Shown here: piece by piece, positions 41,648 through 50,976 of the stretch
How positions within the stretch are numbered: position 1 is the first letter of the stretch
How the letters are laid out: each line of letters begins with the position of its first letter
Origin: Ramlibacter sp. PS4R-6
GTDB lineage: Bacteria; Pseudomonadota; Gammaproteobacteria; Burkholderiales; Burkholderiaceae_C
Reading direction: 5' to 3'
Assembly (NCBI RefSeq): GCF_037572775.1
Contig: NZ_JBBHKA010000001.1
Span: 992,001 to 1,056,000 of the forward strand
Length of the DNA stretch: 64,000 nt
Program-made: the position numbers and the translations under genes
Notes under the pieces: generated by a model
Seen by the model: the letters and a program-made list of their open reading frames with translations, nothing else
Told to the model about the DNA's origin: nothing
Database searches by the model: none

Positions 41648-43185
41648 TTGGCGGTGGGCATCACGAACTCGGCCCCCTTGCCGATCGACTCGGGCCAGCG
41701 CTGCATGATCGACTTCTGCTTGGTGTAGAAGCGCACGCCTTCCTCGCCGTAGGCGTGCATGTCGCCGAACAGGCTCTTCTTCCAGCCGCCGAAGCCGTGC
41801 CAGGCCATGGGCACCGGGATCGGCACGTTGATGCCGACCATGCCCACCTGCACGCGCCGCGAGAACTCGCGCGCCACGTTACCGTCGCGCGTGAAGCACG
41901 AGACGCCGTTGCCGTACTCGTGCGCGTTGATCAGCTCCACCGCCTCGGCCAGGTCCTTCACGCGCACGCATCCCAGCACCGGGCCGAAGATCTCTTCCTT
42001 GTAGATCTTCATGTCCGGCTTGACGTTGTCGAACAGCGTGCCGCCGATCCAGAAGCCGTTGTCGCAGCCTGCGCCCGCCTTCGCCGCCTGGAACTTGCGG
42101 CCGTCGACGACCAGCTTCGCGCCCTCGGTCTCGCCTTGCGCGATGTAGCCGGTGATGCGCTGGTGCGCGACGTGGGTGACGATGGGCCCCATCTCGGCGT
42201 CGAGCTCGGTGCCGTTCTTCACCTTCAGCTCGCGCGTGCGCTCGGTGAGCTTGGCCATGACCTTGTCCGCCGCGTCGCCGACCAGCACGCCGACCGAGAT
42301 CGCCATGCAGCGCTCGCCGGCCGAGCCGAAGGCCGAGCCGATCAGCGCGTCGACGGCCTGGTCCATGTCGGCGTCGGGCATGACGACCATGTGGTTCTTG
42401 GCGCCGCCCAGAGCCTGCACGCGCTTGCCGTGGCGCGCGCCGGTCTCGTAGATCTTCTGCGCGATGGCCGTGGAGCCGACGAAGGACAGGGCGCGCACGT
42501 CGGGATGCTCCAGCAGCGCGTCGACGGCTTCCTTGTCACCTTGCACGACGTTGAAGATGCCGTCGGGCAGGCCCGCTTCCTTCATCAACTCGCCCATCAT
42601 GAGCGAGGGCGTCGGGTCCAGTGGGCTGGGCTTGAGGATGAAGGCGTTGCCGGCGGCGATGGCCACCGGGTACATCCACATCGGCACCATCACCGGGAAG
42701 TTGAAAGGCGTGATGCCCGCGACCACGCCCAGCGGCTGGCGCATCGTCCAGTTGTCGATGCCGGTGGAGACCTGGTCGGTGTACTGGCCCTTGAGCAGCT
42801 GCGGGATGCCGCAGGCGAATTCCACGATGTCGATGCCCCGCGTCACCTCGCCCTGCGCGTCGGTGAAGACCTTGCCGTGCTCGGCGGTGATGGCGCGCGC
42901 GAGCTCGTCGCGGTGCTTGTTCAGGAGTTCGAGGAACTTGAACATCACGCGCGCGCGGCGGATCGGCGGCGTGTCGGCCCAGGCCGGGAAGGCGGCCCGG
43001 GCGCTCGCGACGGCCGCATCGACCTCGGCCGCGTTCCCCAGCGCGACGCGGCCGGTCACCGTGCCCGTCGCGGGATTGAAGACGTCGGAGGCGCGGCCGC
43101 TGCGCCCGGCGACGCGGCGCCCCGAGATCCAGTGGTCGATCGAAGCGATGCCCGCGGATTGCGCGGCCTTGTCGGGTGCGTTCAT
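41644..43185 (-). CDS. mmsA: CoA-acylating methylmalonate-semialdehyde dehydrogenase
   Basis: A 513-residue aldehyde dehydrogenase. It has [19 protein letters not shown] (near residue 158), [17 protein letters not shown] and the catalytic cysteine in [11 protein letters not shown] (near residue 297), all typical of MmsA. The enzyme converts malonic or methylmalonic semialdehyde to acetyl- or propionyl-CoA with NAD and CoA (valine, inositol or beta-alanine breakdown). It lies 58 bp after atuA and overlaps the GMC gene. Confidence 0.93.
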   Translation of the reverse strand: MNAPDKAAQSAGIASIDHWISGRRVAGRSGRASDVFNPATGTVTGRVALGNAAEVDAAVASARAAFPAWADTPPIRRARVMFKFLELLNKHRDELARAITAEHGKVFTDAQGEVTRGIDIVEFACGIPQLLKGQYTDQVSTGIDNWTMRQPLGVVAGITPFNFPVMVPMWMYPVAIAAGNAFILKPSPLDPTPSLMMGELMKEAGLPDGIFNVVQGDKEAVDALLEHPDVRALSFVGSTAIAQKIYETGARHGKRVQALGGAKNHMVVMPDADMDQAVDALIGSAFGSAGERCMAISVGVLVGDAADKVMAKLTERTRELKVKNGTELDAEMGPIVTHVAHQRITGYIAQGETEGAKLVVDGRKFQAAKAGAGCDNGFWIGGTLFDNVKPDMKIYKEEIFGPVLGCVRVKDLAEAVELINAHEYGNGVSCFTRDGNVAREFSRRVQVGMVGINVPIPVPMAWHGFGGWKKSLFGDMHAYGEEGVRFYTKQKSIMQRWPESIGKGAEFVMPTAK

Positions 43186-43243
43186 GGTGCCTGCCTTGGA
43201 ATGCTGGGGGTCGAACCGAAAAGGATACTGCGTCCGGGCCGGC

Positions 43244-44998
43244 TCAGCCGAGGCCCCAGGCGCGAGGCACCTGCACCGGCAGGGCCAAGAGGATTTGCGC
43301 CATGCCCTTGCCCAGCGGGTCGCCGCGCAGGGACGCCATGCCGCCGCCGTCCAGCGCCTGCGTGCAGACGAAGTTCAGCGCGTGGATGCCCGGCACTTCG
43401 TAGCGCGTCACTTCGCCCCGCACCAGGTGGGCCAGCCATTCGCGCACGCGCGCCTCGGTCAGTTGCGTGCGCAGGTGCGGCAGCCACTCCGGCCGGCGCG
43501 CGATCACGCCGATGTTGGAGGTGTCGCCCTTGTCGCCGCTGCGCGCCCACGCGGCGCGCACGAGCGGGACTTCGACGGTGTCGTTGGCCGGCGGGTGGCT
43601 TTGCGCAGCCGGATGGGCGGCGGGCGGCACCGGCGGCTGGCCGGCGGGCACGTCCACTGCCTTCGTCTGTCCGTCGATGACCACGACCGGCCGCAGCCGC
43701 TGCTTGTCGACGAGGAACGCGAACTGCCGGATCGAGGGCGCCGGCTTGGGTCGCCCGTCGGCGCCGGTCGTGCCCGGCGACCACGAGGTGCCCGCCGGTG
43801 CGATCTCGCGCGCGAAGATCTCGAGCGCCGCCTTCTGCGGATGCATGACGGCCACGCGCATCACCGCCTCGCGCACGCCGGCGGCGGCCGCATGCGGGCC
43901 ATAGTTCGCCTGCTCCGAGCCCAATGTCTCGACGTGCGTGCGCGTGTAGTCGGCCAGGCCGTGCTGCGCGAAGATCTCGCGCGTGCGCGCCAGGATCGCC
44001 TCGGCCGTGCGCCGTGCCTTGCGCGCCGCGTCGAAGCCGACGATCGTCAGCTGCGCCGAGCAGCGGAAGCCTTCCATGTACGTCGAGGTCACCTTGTACT
44101 GCGGCCCCGGCGCGAGGCCGCGCGCGCCTTGCACCTGCACCCGCTGCTCGCCGAGCTGCTGCATCGTCACCGCGCTGAAGTCGCAGGTCACGTCGGGCAG
44201 CAGGTAGCGCCGCGGGTCGCCGATCTCATAGAGCATCTGCTCGGCCACCGTGGCCACGCTGACCAGGCCGCCCGTGCCTTCCGGTTTGGTCACGACGAAG
44301 GAGCCGTCCTCGCTGCACTCGACCACCGGGTAGCCGATGTGCGGCCAGTCCGGCACGTCTTCCCAATCGGTGTGCAGGCCGCCGGTGGCCTGGCAGCCGC
44401 ACTCGAGGATGTGGCCGGCGAGGCTGCCTTGCGCGAGCCGGTCCCAGTCGTCCGCTGCCCAGCGGTATTCGTGCATCAGCGCACCGAGCGTCACCGCGCT
44501 GTCGACGCAGCGGCCGGTGATGACCACCTGCGCGCCGGCGTCGAGCGCCGCGCGAATCGGAAGCGCACCCAAGTAGGCGTTGGCAGTCAGCACCTTCGCG
44601 GGCATGCCGGGAACGGCGCCGCGCAGCGCTTCCAGCTGCGGCATCACGTCGTCGCCTTCGACGACCGCGATGCGCAGGTCCACGCCTTGCTCGCGCGCCA
44701 GCGCCGCCAGGGCTTCCGCGCACGCGCGCGGGTTGACGCCGCCGGCGTTGCTGATGACGCGGATGCCGCGTGCCACCACCTCGCGCAAGATCGCCTTCAT
44801 CGTCACCGTGACGAAATCGGTGGCGTAGCCCAGCGCCGGGTCCTTGCCTTTCGCGGCGGCCAGGATCGACATCGTCAGCTCGGCCAGGTAGTCGAAGACG
44901 AGGTAGTCCACCTTGCCGCGTGTCACCAGCTGCGGTGCGCCCACGCTGCTATCGCCCCAGAAGCCCGAGGCGCCGCCGATGCGCACCGTGCGCGTCAC
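43244..44998 (-). CDS. AtuA-like (DUF1446) protein with C-terminal ferredoxin-fold domain
   Basis: A 584-residue protein. Residues about 3-450 are the AtuA/DUF1446 domain ([57 protein letters not shown]). Residues about 480-584 are the small AtuA-associated domain ([20 protein letters not shown]), separate in some genomes and fused here. AtuA is needed for acyclic terpene (citronellol) utilisation in Pseudomonas, but its chemistry is unclear; other members occur in unrelated acyl-CoA pathways. GTG start overlaps the stop of the crotonase gene (GTGA). Confidence 0.88.
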   Translation of the reverse strand: MTRTVRIGGASGFWGDSSVGAPQLVTRGKVDYLVFDYLAELTMSILAAAKGKDPALGYATDFVTVTMKAILREVVARGIRVISNAGGVNPRACAEALAALAREQGVDLRIAVVEGDDVMPQLEALRGAVPGMPAKVLTANAYLGALPIRAALDAGAQVVITGRCVDSAVTLGALMHEYRWAADDWDRLAQGSLAGHILECGCQATGGLHTDWEDVPDWPHIGYPVVECSEDGSFVVTKPEGTGGLVSVATVAEQMLYEIGDPRRYLLPDVTCDFSAVTMQQLGEQRVQVQGARGLAPGPQYKVTSTYMEGFRCSAQLTIVGFDAARKARRTAEAILARTREIFAQHGLADYTRTHVETLGSEQANYGPHAAAAGVREAVMRVAVMHPQKAALEIFAREIAPAGTSWSPGTTGADGRPKPAPSIRQFAFLVDKQRLRPVVVIDGQTKAVDVPAGQPPVPPAAHPAAQSHPPANDTVEVPLVRAAWARSGDKGDTSNIGVIARRPEWLPHLRTQLTEARVREWLAHLVRGEVTRYEVPGIHALNFVCTQALDGGGMASLRGDPLGKGMAQILLALPVQVPRAWGLG

Positions 44999-45774
44999 CG
45001 GCCGCTCCAGTTCGGCGGCCGCTTCTGCTGGAACGCCTGCTGCCCTTCCTTGGCGTCTTCGGTCAGCGTGAGCAGCGCGATCTGGCTCTCGGTGAACGAC
45101 ATCGATTCCTCGAACGACATCGCCTCGATGCGCTTCATCGTGTACAGGCCGCGCCGGATCGCGGCCGGCGACTTGTCGACGATGCGCGCGAGCAGCCATT
45201 CGAGCCGCCCGTCCAGGTCCTCGTCGACGTGGTTGACCAGCCCCCAGTCCAGCGCCTGCTGGGACGTGATGGGCTCGCCCGTGATGCACAGCTCTGCCAG
45301 GCGGCGCGGCGGCAGCACCCTTTGCAGCACCGACAGAACCTGCGCCGGGAACACGCCCACCTTCACCTCGGGCAGGCCGAACACCGCATGCGGCGCCGCC
45401 ACCGCCAGGTCGCACATGGCCAGCAGGCCCATGCCGCCCGCCATGCAAGCGCCGTTCACGCGCGCGATGAGCGGCAGGTTGCAGGCGCGCGCGGCGCGCA
45501 GCAGACGGGCCAGGTGCCCGTAGGGCTCGGAGTAATCGGCCGTGAAGGTCTTGGCCGCCTGCAGGTCGGCGCCCGCGCAAAAGGCCTTGCTGCCGGCGCC
45601 GGTGACGACGATGGCGCGTAGGGACCGGTCGTCCCCGGCGTGCGCGATCGCTTCGGCCATCGCCGCCAGCACGCCATGGCTGAGCGAATTGCGCCGCTCC
45701 TCGCGCTGGACCGTGAGCCACAGCACGCCCGCGCGCACCTGCACGCCCAACTCCGGTGTCGATGTCTCGCCCAC
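44995..45774 (-). CDS. enoyl-CoA hydratase, AtuE-like
   Basis: A 259-residue crotonase with both oxyanion segments (GSKAFCAGADLQAAK about residues 61-75; VNGACMAGGMGLLAMCDLA about 106-124) and the catalytic glutamate loop FGLPEVKVGVFP (about 132-143), so it is likely an active hydratase. Position directly before atuA suggests isohexenyl-glutaconyl-CoA hydratase-type chemistry, though the substrate is not shown. The start is GTG. Divergent from the Mla-type operon across 67 bp. Confidence 0.88.
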   Translation of the reverse strand: MGETSTPELGVQVRAGVLWLTVQREERRNSLSHGVLAAMAEAIAHAGDDRSLRAIVVTGAGSKAFCAGADLQAAKTFTADYSEPYGHLARLLRAARACNLPLIARVNGACMAGGMGLLAMCDLAVAAPHAVFGLPEVKVGVFPAQVLSVLQRVLPPRRLAELCITGEPITSQQALDWGLVNHVDEDLDGRLEWLLARIVDKSPAAIRRGLYTMKRIEAMSFEESMSFTESQIALLTLTEDAKEGQQAFQQKRPPNWSGR

Positions 45775-45841
45775 GGCGCCTCCTCGAAGCCTTGTCCGGC
45801 TTTATACCGCCGCGCTGCACCTGCCGTTAGGATGCGTCCTC

Positions 45842-46954
45842 ATGCGCGAGGAGATGCCCCGGATCGAGCCGCAGGCCGCGCCCGACGGCCCGCGTGTGCG
45901 CGTGCTCGGGCGCTGGACGGCGCCGCAACTGGCGCGCCGCCACGTGCTGCGCGCCCTGCAGGCGAGCCTGGGCGCGTCCGGCGGCGGCGCCTGGAGCCTG
46001 ACCGAGGCGCAGCTCGACCATGTGGGTGCGCAGCTGCTGTGGGACCACTGGGGCCAGCGCTGGCCCGACCACGTCGACGTGCTGCCCGTGCAACGCGCGG
46101 TGTTCGAGCGCGTCGCCCGCTTCACGGTGCAGCCCCCGCCGCGGCGCACGGCGACGCTGATGGACCTGTACCTGGCGTTCGGCGGCGCGTTGCTGCGCGC
46201 CGGCAACCACTTCAAGGAGTTCGTGCGGCTGCTCGGCATGCTGGCGCTGAACCTGCTGCAGCTCGCGCGCGCCCCGCACCAGGGGCCTTGGCGCGACCTC
46301 TCCGGCCACATCTACCGCATCGGCGCGACAGCGCTGCCGATCACGGCGCTGGTCGGCTCGCTGATCGGCGTGGTGCTCGCCTACCTCACCGCGGTGCAGT
46401 TGCGCCAGTTCGGCGCCAACGCCTACATCGTGAACATCATGGGCCTGGGGCTGGTGCGCGAGCTGGGGCCCATGCTGGCGGCGATCCTGATCGCGGGCAG
46501 GTCGGGCTCGGCGATCACCGCGCAGATCGGCGCGATGCGCGTCACCGACGAACTCGACGCGATGAGCGTCATGGGCATCTCGCACAGCTACCGCCTGGTG
46601 ATGCCGCGCGCCATGGCGCTGGCCATCGTGATGCCGCTCATCAGCACGTGGACCACGATCTGCGGCCTCATCGGCGGGATGTTCGCCGCCGACCTGTCGC
46701 TGGGCATCACGCCGCGCTTCTTCATCAACGCCCTGCCCGAGGCAGTGGACATCGGCAACCTAGGGCTGGCGCTGTCGAAGTCGGTCGTGTTCGGCATCCT
46801 CATCGCGCTGATCGGCTGCCATTTCGGCCTGCGTGTGAAGCCCAACACGCAGAGCCTGGGCGAGGGCACGACTGCATCGGTCGTCACCGCGATCACGGTG
46901 GTGATCCTGGTGGATGCCCTCTTCGCCATCCTCTTCAAGGACGTGGGGTTCTGA
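45842..46954 (+). CDS. MlaE-type lipid ABC permease with N-terminal STAS-like domain
   Basis: A 370-residue protein. The C-terminal 250 residues are an MlaE permease (GHIYRIGATALPITALVGSL, GPMLAAILIAGRSGSAITAQIG, MRVTDELDAMSVMGI) with five or six helices. The first ~105 residues look like a STAS/MlaB domain (VRVLGRWTAPQLARRHVLRAL), fused here instead of encoded separately. The complex would move phospholipids between inner and outer membrane. Start ATG 45842 is used; ATG 45854 directly abuts a GAGGAG and is too close. The stop overlaps the next start (TGATG). Confidence 0.9.
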   Translation: MREEMPRIEPQAAPDGPRVRVLGRWTAPQLARRHVLRALQASLGASGGGAWSLTEAQLDHVGAQLLWDHWGQRWPDHVDVLPVQRAVFERVARFTVQPPPRRTATLMDLYLAFGGALLRAGNHFKEFVRLLGMLALNLLQLARAPHQGPWRDLSGHIYRIGATALPITALVGSLIGVVLAYLTAVQLRQFGANAYIVNIMGLGLVRELGPMLAAILIAGRSGSAITAQIGAMRVTDELDAMSVMGISHSYRLVMPRAMALAIVMPLISTWTTICGLIGGMFAADLSLGITPRFFINALPEAVDIGNLGLALSKSVVFGILIALIGCHFGLRVKPNTQSLGEGTTASVVTAITVVILVDALFAILFKDVGF

Positions 46955-47742
46955 TGGACGAGCCGGTCGTCGAGATCCGCAAGCTGTGGACCGAGTTCGA
47001 CACGCCCGAGCGGCGCTTCGTCGTGCACCAGGACCTGGACCTCACCGTGCACCGCGGCGAAGTGCTCTCGATCGTGGGCGGCTCGGGCACCGGCAAGACG
47101 GTGCTGCTGCGGCAGATCCTCGGGCTGGAGACGCCCACGCGCGGCGACATCCACGTGATGGGCGAGCCGGCGCAGAACGTCGGCCGGCGCGGCGCGGCCA
47201 GCCGCATCGGCATGCTCTTCCAGCATGGCGCGCTGTTCTCCGCCTTCACCGTGCTGGAGAACATCGCCTTCCCGCTGCGCGAGCTCAAGGGCCTGCCGCC
47301 GGCGCTGGTGCGCGAAGCCGCGCTGGTCAAGCTGCAGATGGTGGGCCTGAAGCCGGAGGACGCCGACAAGATGCCGTCCGACCTGTCGGGCGGCATGGTC
47401 AAGCGCGCGGCGCTGGCGCGGGCGCTGATCATGGACCCGCCCCTGCTGCTGCTGGACGAGCCCACGGCCGGGCTGGACCCGGAAAGCTCCGATGGCTTCG
47501 TGACGCTGCTGCGCTCCATGCACCGCGAGATGCAGCTCACGGTGATCATGGTCACGCACGACCTGGACACGCTGTTCGAGCTGTCCACCCGCATCGCCGT
47601 GCTGGCCGAGAAACGCGTGATCATCGCCGCCCCGCCGAAGGAGGTGATCGCGTTCCAGCACCCGTTCATCCACGACTTCTTCCTCGGCGAACGCGGGCAG
47701 CGCGCGATGGAGCTGCTGCGCGAATACCCCTTCGCGGTGTAA
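46954..47742 (+). CDS. MlaF-type ABC transporter ATPase
   Basis: A 262-residue ATPase with Walker A GGSGTGKT (about residues 43-50), Q-loop MLFQHGALF, signature LSGGMVKRAALARAL (about 146-160) and Walker B LLLLDEPTAGLDP (about 167-179), followed by the switch His in MVTHDL. The LSGGM variant is typical of MlaF. It energises the permease encoded upstream. 12 bp separate it from the MCE gene. Confidence 0.94.
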   Translation: MDEPVVEIRKLWTEFDTPERRFVVHQDLDLTVHRGEVLSIVGGSGTGKTVLLRQILGLETPTRGDIHVMGEPAQNVGRRGAASRIGMLFQHGALFSAFTVLENIAFPLRELKGLPPALVREAALVKLQMVGLKPEDADKMPSDLSGGMVKRAALARALIMDPPLLLLDEPTAGLDPESSDGFVTLLRSMHREMQLTVIMVTHDLDTLFELSTRIAVLAEKRVIIAAPPKEVIAFQHPFIHDFFLGERGQRAMELLREYPFAV

Positions 47743-47754
47743 AAAGGAACCGAT

Positions 47755-48690
47755 ATGGAAAACAAGGCACATGCGATGGCGGCCGGCCTCTTCGTGGTGG
47801 CGGTCGTGGTGATCGTGCTGGTGCTCGCCGGCTGGCTCACGCGCGACACCGGCGTGCGCGACGCCTACGAGATCTCCACGCGCGAATCCATCAGCGGCCT
47901 GCAGCCACAGGCGGCCGTGCGCTACCGGGGCGTGGACGTCGGCAAGGTCGACAACATCGGCTTCGACCCGAAGGCGCAGGGAAACGTGCTCATCAAGCTC
48001 GAGGTCGACCGCGACGCGCCCGTCACCAAGAACACGTTCGCGACGCTCGGCTACCAGGGCGTGACGGGCCTGGCCTTCGTGCAACTGGACGACGAGGGCC
48101 AGCCGGCGCCCAAGCTCAAGGCCGAGGGCGGGAACGCGCCGCGCATCCCGCTGCGGCCCGGGCTGCTGCAGAAGCTCACCGAAAAAGGCGAGGCGCTCCT
48201 GGACCAGGCGGACAAGGCCCTGGCCAAGGTCAACCAGCTGCTCGCCGACCCGAACCAGAAACGCGTGGCCAGCGCGCTGGACAACATCGGCACCGCGGCG
48301 GCGAACCTGTCGCAGCTGTCGACGCGCCTGGACAGCACCGTGCAGACGAAGCTGGACCCCGCACTGGCCGAGGCCAAGACCACGCTGCAGTCGGTGCGCA
48401 CCAGCTCCGACGAATTCGGGCGGACGGCCAAGCGCATCAACGCGCCCGACGGCCCGATCGACCGGCTGGCCGAAGGCACGCAGGCGCTGTCGCATGCGGC
48501 CGACTCCTTCAACTCGGCGACGCTGCCGCGCATCAACCGCGTGACCGAGGAGACCGGCCGCGCCGTGCGCCTGCTCGGACGCACCGCCGGCAACATCGGC
48601 GACAACCCGCAGTCGCTCATCTACGGCAACGGGCCGACACCGCCCGGGCCCGGCGAGCCCGGCTTCACGCCGCCCGGGGGTGCGAAATGA
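47755..48690 (+). CDS. MCE-domain (MlaD-type) periplasmic lipid-binding protein
   Basis: A 311-residue protein with an N-terminal membrane anchor (about residues 9-28, AAGLFVVAVVVIVLVLAGWL), an MCE domain (about 38-120, ISGLQPQAAVRYRGVDVGKV), a long helical region (about 130-270) and a Pro/Gly-rich tail. This layout suits a hexameric shuttle or needle bridging the periplasm, more like the extended PqiB/YebT class than short MlaD. The stop overlaps the lipoprotein start (ATGA). Confidence 0.92.
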   Translation: MENKAHAMAAGLFVVAVVVIVLVLAGWLTRDTGVRDAYEISTRESISGLQPQAAVRYRGVDVGKVDNIGFDPKAQGNVLIKLEVDRDAPVTKNTFATLGYQGVTGLAFVQLDDEGQPAPKLKAEGGNAPRIPLRPGLLQKLTEKGEALLDQADKALAKVNQLLADPNQKRVASALDNIGTAAANLSQLSTRLDSTVQTKLDPALAEAKTTLQSVRTSSDEFGRTAKRINAPDGPIDRLAEGTQALSHAADSFNSATLPRINRVTEETGRAVRLLGRTAGNIGDNPQSLIYGNGPTPPGPGEPGFTPPGGAK

Positions 48691-49313
48691 GGGCACGCCT
48701 GGCCGTCCTCGCATTCGCCGCATCGTTGGCCGCGTGTTCCTCGCTGGCGCCGGACAAGCCGGTGCGCGCGACCCTGTACGACTTCGGCGTCGTCAGCCTC
48801 GCGCCGGCGCCGGCGGGCGCGCGCCAGAGCGCGATCGTGCTGGCGGACCTGGAAGCCGCCGGTTCGCTCGAAGGCTCGTCACTCCTGTACCGCCTGGGCT
48901 ATGCGAACGGCCACCAGTTGCTGCCGTACGCGCAGGCGCGCTGGGCCGCGCCGCCGCCGCGCCTGGTGCGCCAGCGCCTGCGCGAGGTGCTGGGCCGCGA
49001 GCGCGCGGTGCTCGACGCGAGCGAGAGCGCCGCGCTCGCGCGTTCGGGCGGTGCGATGCCGCCGACGCTGCGCGTCGACCTCGAGGAGTTTTCGCATGTC
49101 TTCGATTCGCCGACGCAAAGCTGGGGCGTGGTGCGCCTGCGGGTCACGCTGATGGAGAACACGTCCGCCGGCGAGCGCCTGCTCGGCCAGCGCGTGTTCG
49201 TGCAGCGGCAGGCTGCGCCCAGCGCCGATGCGCCGGGCGGCGTGCGGGCGCTCACGGCCGCCACCGACGCGGCGGCGCAGGAGATCGCGCTTTGGCTGGC
49301 CCAGCCGCGCTGA
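48687..49313 (+). CDS. ABC-type transport auxiliary lipoprotein (PqiC-like)
   Basis: A 208-residue outer-membrane lipoprotein candidate with lipobox LAAC (Cys17) followed by SSLAPDKPVRATLYDFG, matching the LptE/PqiC-like auxiliary family (YxLG-type start, then LVRQRLREVL and RVDLEEFSHVF). It probably docks the MCE assembly to the outer membrane. Fourth gene of the operon. Confidence 0.87.
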   Translation: MRARLAVLAFAASLAACSSLAPDKPVRATLYDFGVVSLAPAPAGARQSAIVLADLEAAGSLEGSSLLYRLGYANGHQLLPYAQARWAAPPPRLVRQRLREVLGRERAVLDASESAALARSGGAMPPTLRVDLEEFSHVFDSPTQSWGVVRLRVTLMENTSAGERLLGQRVFVQRQAAPSADAPGGVRALTAATDAAAQEIALWLAQPR

Positions 49314-49318
49314 ACGCC

Positions 49319-49897
49319 ATGGTCGAAGACGCCACCCTCGCCCCGCACCTGCGCGGCCGCGGCCTGCAGATCATCGGCGTGTGCGAGCACCTGTCGCAGC
49401 GCGAAGGCCTGCTGCAGGTCTCGCCCATCCTGCGCGACTTCACGGCGGAGGAGGCGGACCTGCTCGGCGCCAACATGCTGCTGGTGCGCGCGCGCCCGGG
49501 CCAGCTGCTGATCGCCGAAGGCGAGGCGAGCGACTGGATGATGATGCTGCTGTCGGGCACCGTGGACGTGGGCAAGCGCCCCGTCGGCGAAACCGAGGAG
49601 GCCGAGGCCACGGTGACGCGCCTGGCGGTGATCAAGGAAGGCGCGGTGATCGGCGAGATGTCCATGCTCGACGGCGAGCCGCGCTACGCCAGCTGCCGCG
49701 CCTTGAGCGAGGTCGAGGCCGCGGTGCTCACGCGCGGCGCCGTGACCCGCCTGATCGAGAAGCACCCGGCGGTGGGCGCGAAGCTGCTGGTCAAGCTGAC
49801 GCAGCTGCTGGCGCAACGCCTGCGCAACACCAGCAGCAAGCTGGTGAAGGTGCTGCAGCAGCAAAAGCCTAGCGGCCCAGGCCCGGAAACAGCTTGA
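49319..49897 (+). CDS. cyclic nucleotide-binding-domain protein without HTH
   Basis: A 192-residue protein made of a single cNMP-binding domain (about residues 35-160). The phosphate-binding cassette is recognisable: VIGEMSMLDGEPRYASCRA (about residues 113-131), with Glu and Arg in the expected places. There is no DNA-binding or catalytic domain, so it may sense cAMP or c-di-GMP and act by protein contact. It starts 5 bp after the lipoprotein, which suggests control of the lipid transporter. The last 29 bp overlap the convergent marC. Confidence 0.78.
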   Translation: MVEDATLAPHLRGRGLQIIGVCEHLSQREGLLQVSPILRDFTAEEADLLGANMLLVRARPGQLLIAEGEASDWMMMLLSGTVDVGKRPVGETEEAEATVTRLAVIKEGAVIGEMSMLDGEPRYASCRALSEVEAAVLTRGAVTRLIEKHPAVGAKLLVKLTQLLAQRLRNTSSKLVKVLQQQKPSGPGPETA

Positions 49898-50504
49898 GCA
49901 GGCCGACGGCCATCACCTCGACCGCCAAAGCCGCGAGCATCAGGCCCATGATCCGCGTCATCACGCGGATGCCGGTCTTGCCGAGCACGCGCGCGATGGG
50001 CTCGGCGAGCGCGAAGCAGATGAAGGTCGCCACGCCGATCACCACGCCGTAGCTCACCAGCGCCATCAGCTGCCAGAAGGTGTGGGCGCGCTCGGCGTAG
50101 ATCACCACCGTGGACATCGTCGCGGGCCCCGTCAGCAGCGGGATCGTGAGCGGCACCACCGCGATGCTCGCGCCCATCGCCGCCTTCTCGGCGCCTTCCT
50201 CCATCTCGCGCGCCTGCGGCTTGGCCTCGGCCGGCTGGGCGTTGAGCATGTTGATGGCGCTCGTGAGCAGCAGCATGCCGCCGCCCACCTGGAAGCTCGC
50301 CAGCGAGATGCCGAAGAAGTCCAGCAGCTGCAGGCCGATGAGTGCGCTCACCGCGATCACGAGGAAGGCGGTGAAAGACGCCGTGACGACCGTGCGGCGG
50401 CGCTGCTCGCGCGTGAAGCCCTGCGTGTAGTGGATGAAGAAGGGCACGATGGCCAGCGGGTTGACCACCGCCAGCAGCGTGACGAGCGGCTTGATGAAGT
50501 CCAT
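49869..50504 (-). CDS. MarC family integral membrane protein
   Basis: A 211-residue protein with six predicted helices. The MarC signature LLAVVNPLAIVPFFIHYTQG is at residues 9-28, and PLTIPLLTGPATMSTVVI lies near residue 117. MarC was once linked to multiple antibiotic resistance, a role since disputed; its transport substrate is unknown. The start overlaps the maoC stop by one base. Confidence 0.87.
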   Translation of the reverse strand: MDFIKPLVTLLAVVNPLAIVPFFIHYTQGFTREQRRRTVVTASFTAFLVIAVSALIGLQLLDFFGISLASFQVGGGMLLLTSAINMLNAQPAEAKPQAREMEEGAEKAAMGASIAVVPLTIPLLTGPATMSTVVIYAERAHTFWQLMALVSYGVVIGVATFICFALAEPIARVLGKTGIRVMTRIMGLMLAALAVEVMAVGLLKLFPGLGR

Positions 50505-50974
50505 CAGGCCTCGGGGGTGCCGGGGTGGCGGCGCCGGAACATGCCGTAGCCTTCCATCTGCAGCACCGTCTCGCCGTTCTGGTTGGCCATCTCCCAGGCC
50601 GAGCGCACGAGCCCGGTGTCCAGGCGCTTGCGCAGCGGGCGCGATTCGAGGATCGTGTGCTTGAGCGTCAGCGTGTCGCCCGGGTATACCGGCTTGAGCC
50701 AGCGCAGGTTCTCCAGCCCCGGCGAACCCATGCTGGCCGAATCGCGCAGGAAGTTCTCCACCGTGAGCTTCATCGCCAGCGCGCAGGTGTGCCAGCCGCT
50801 CGCGCACAGGTTGCCGAAGATCGAGCGTCGGCCGGCCGCCTCGTCGACATGGAAGGGCTGCGGGTCGAACTGTTCGGCGAACTCCTTGATCTCCTCGGCG
50901 CTCACCGTGACGCTGCCCAGCTCGCGCACCGAGCCGGGCTCGAGGTCTTCCCAGTAGTACTTGATCGTGCTCAT
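50504..50974 (-). CDS. MaoC-like hotdog-fold dehydratase
   Basis: A 156-residue single-hotdog protein. The catalytic Asp/His motif of R-specific enoyl-CoA hydratases is present as FDPQPFHVDEAAG (about residues 36-48), followed by GNLCASGWHTCALAMKL. Acts on a trans-2-enoyl-CoA or similar thioester. Lies 2 bp after the SDR gene, so hydratase and reductase may act in one acyl-CoA pathway. Confidence 0.87.
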   Translation of the reverse strand: MSTIKYYWEDLEPGSVRELGSVTVSAEEIKEFAEQFDPQPFHVDEAAGRRSIFGNLCASGWHTCALAMKLTVENFLRDSASMGSPGLENLRWLKPVYPGDTLTLKHTILESRPLRKRLDTGLVRSAWEMANQNGETVLQMEGYGMFRRRHPGTPEA

Positions 50975-50976
50975 CT

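Noticed and set aside
49869..50807. Longer MarC with 100 extra N-terminal residues
   Set aside because: The extension is read from the MaoC gene in another frame; MDFIKPLVTLLAVVNP at 50504 is the family start.
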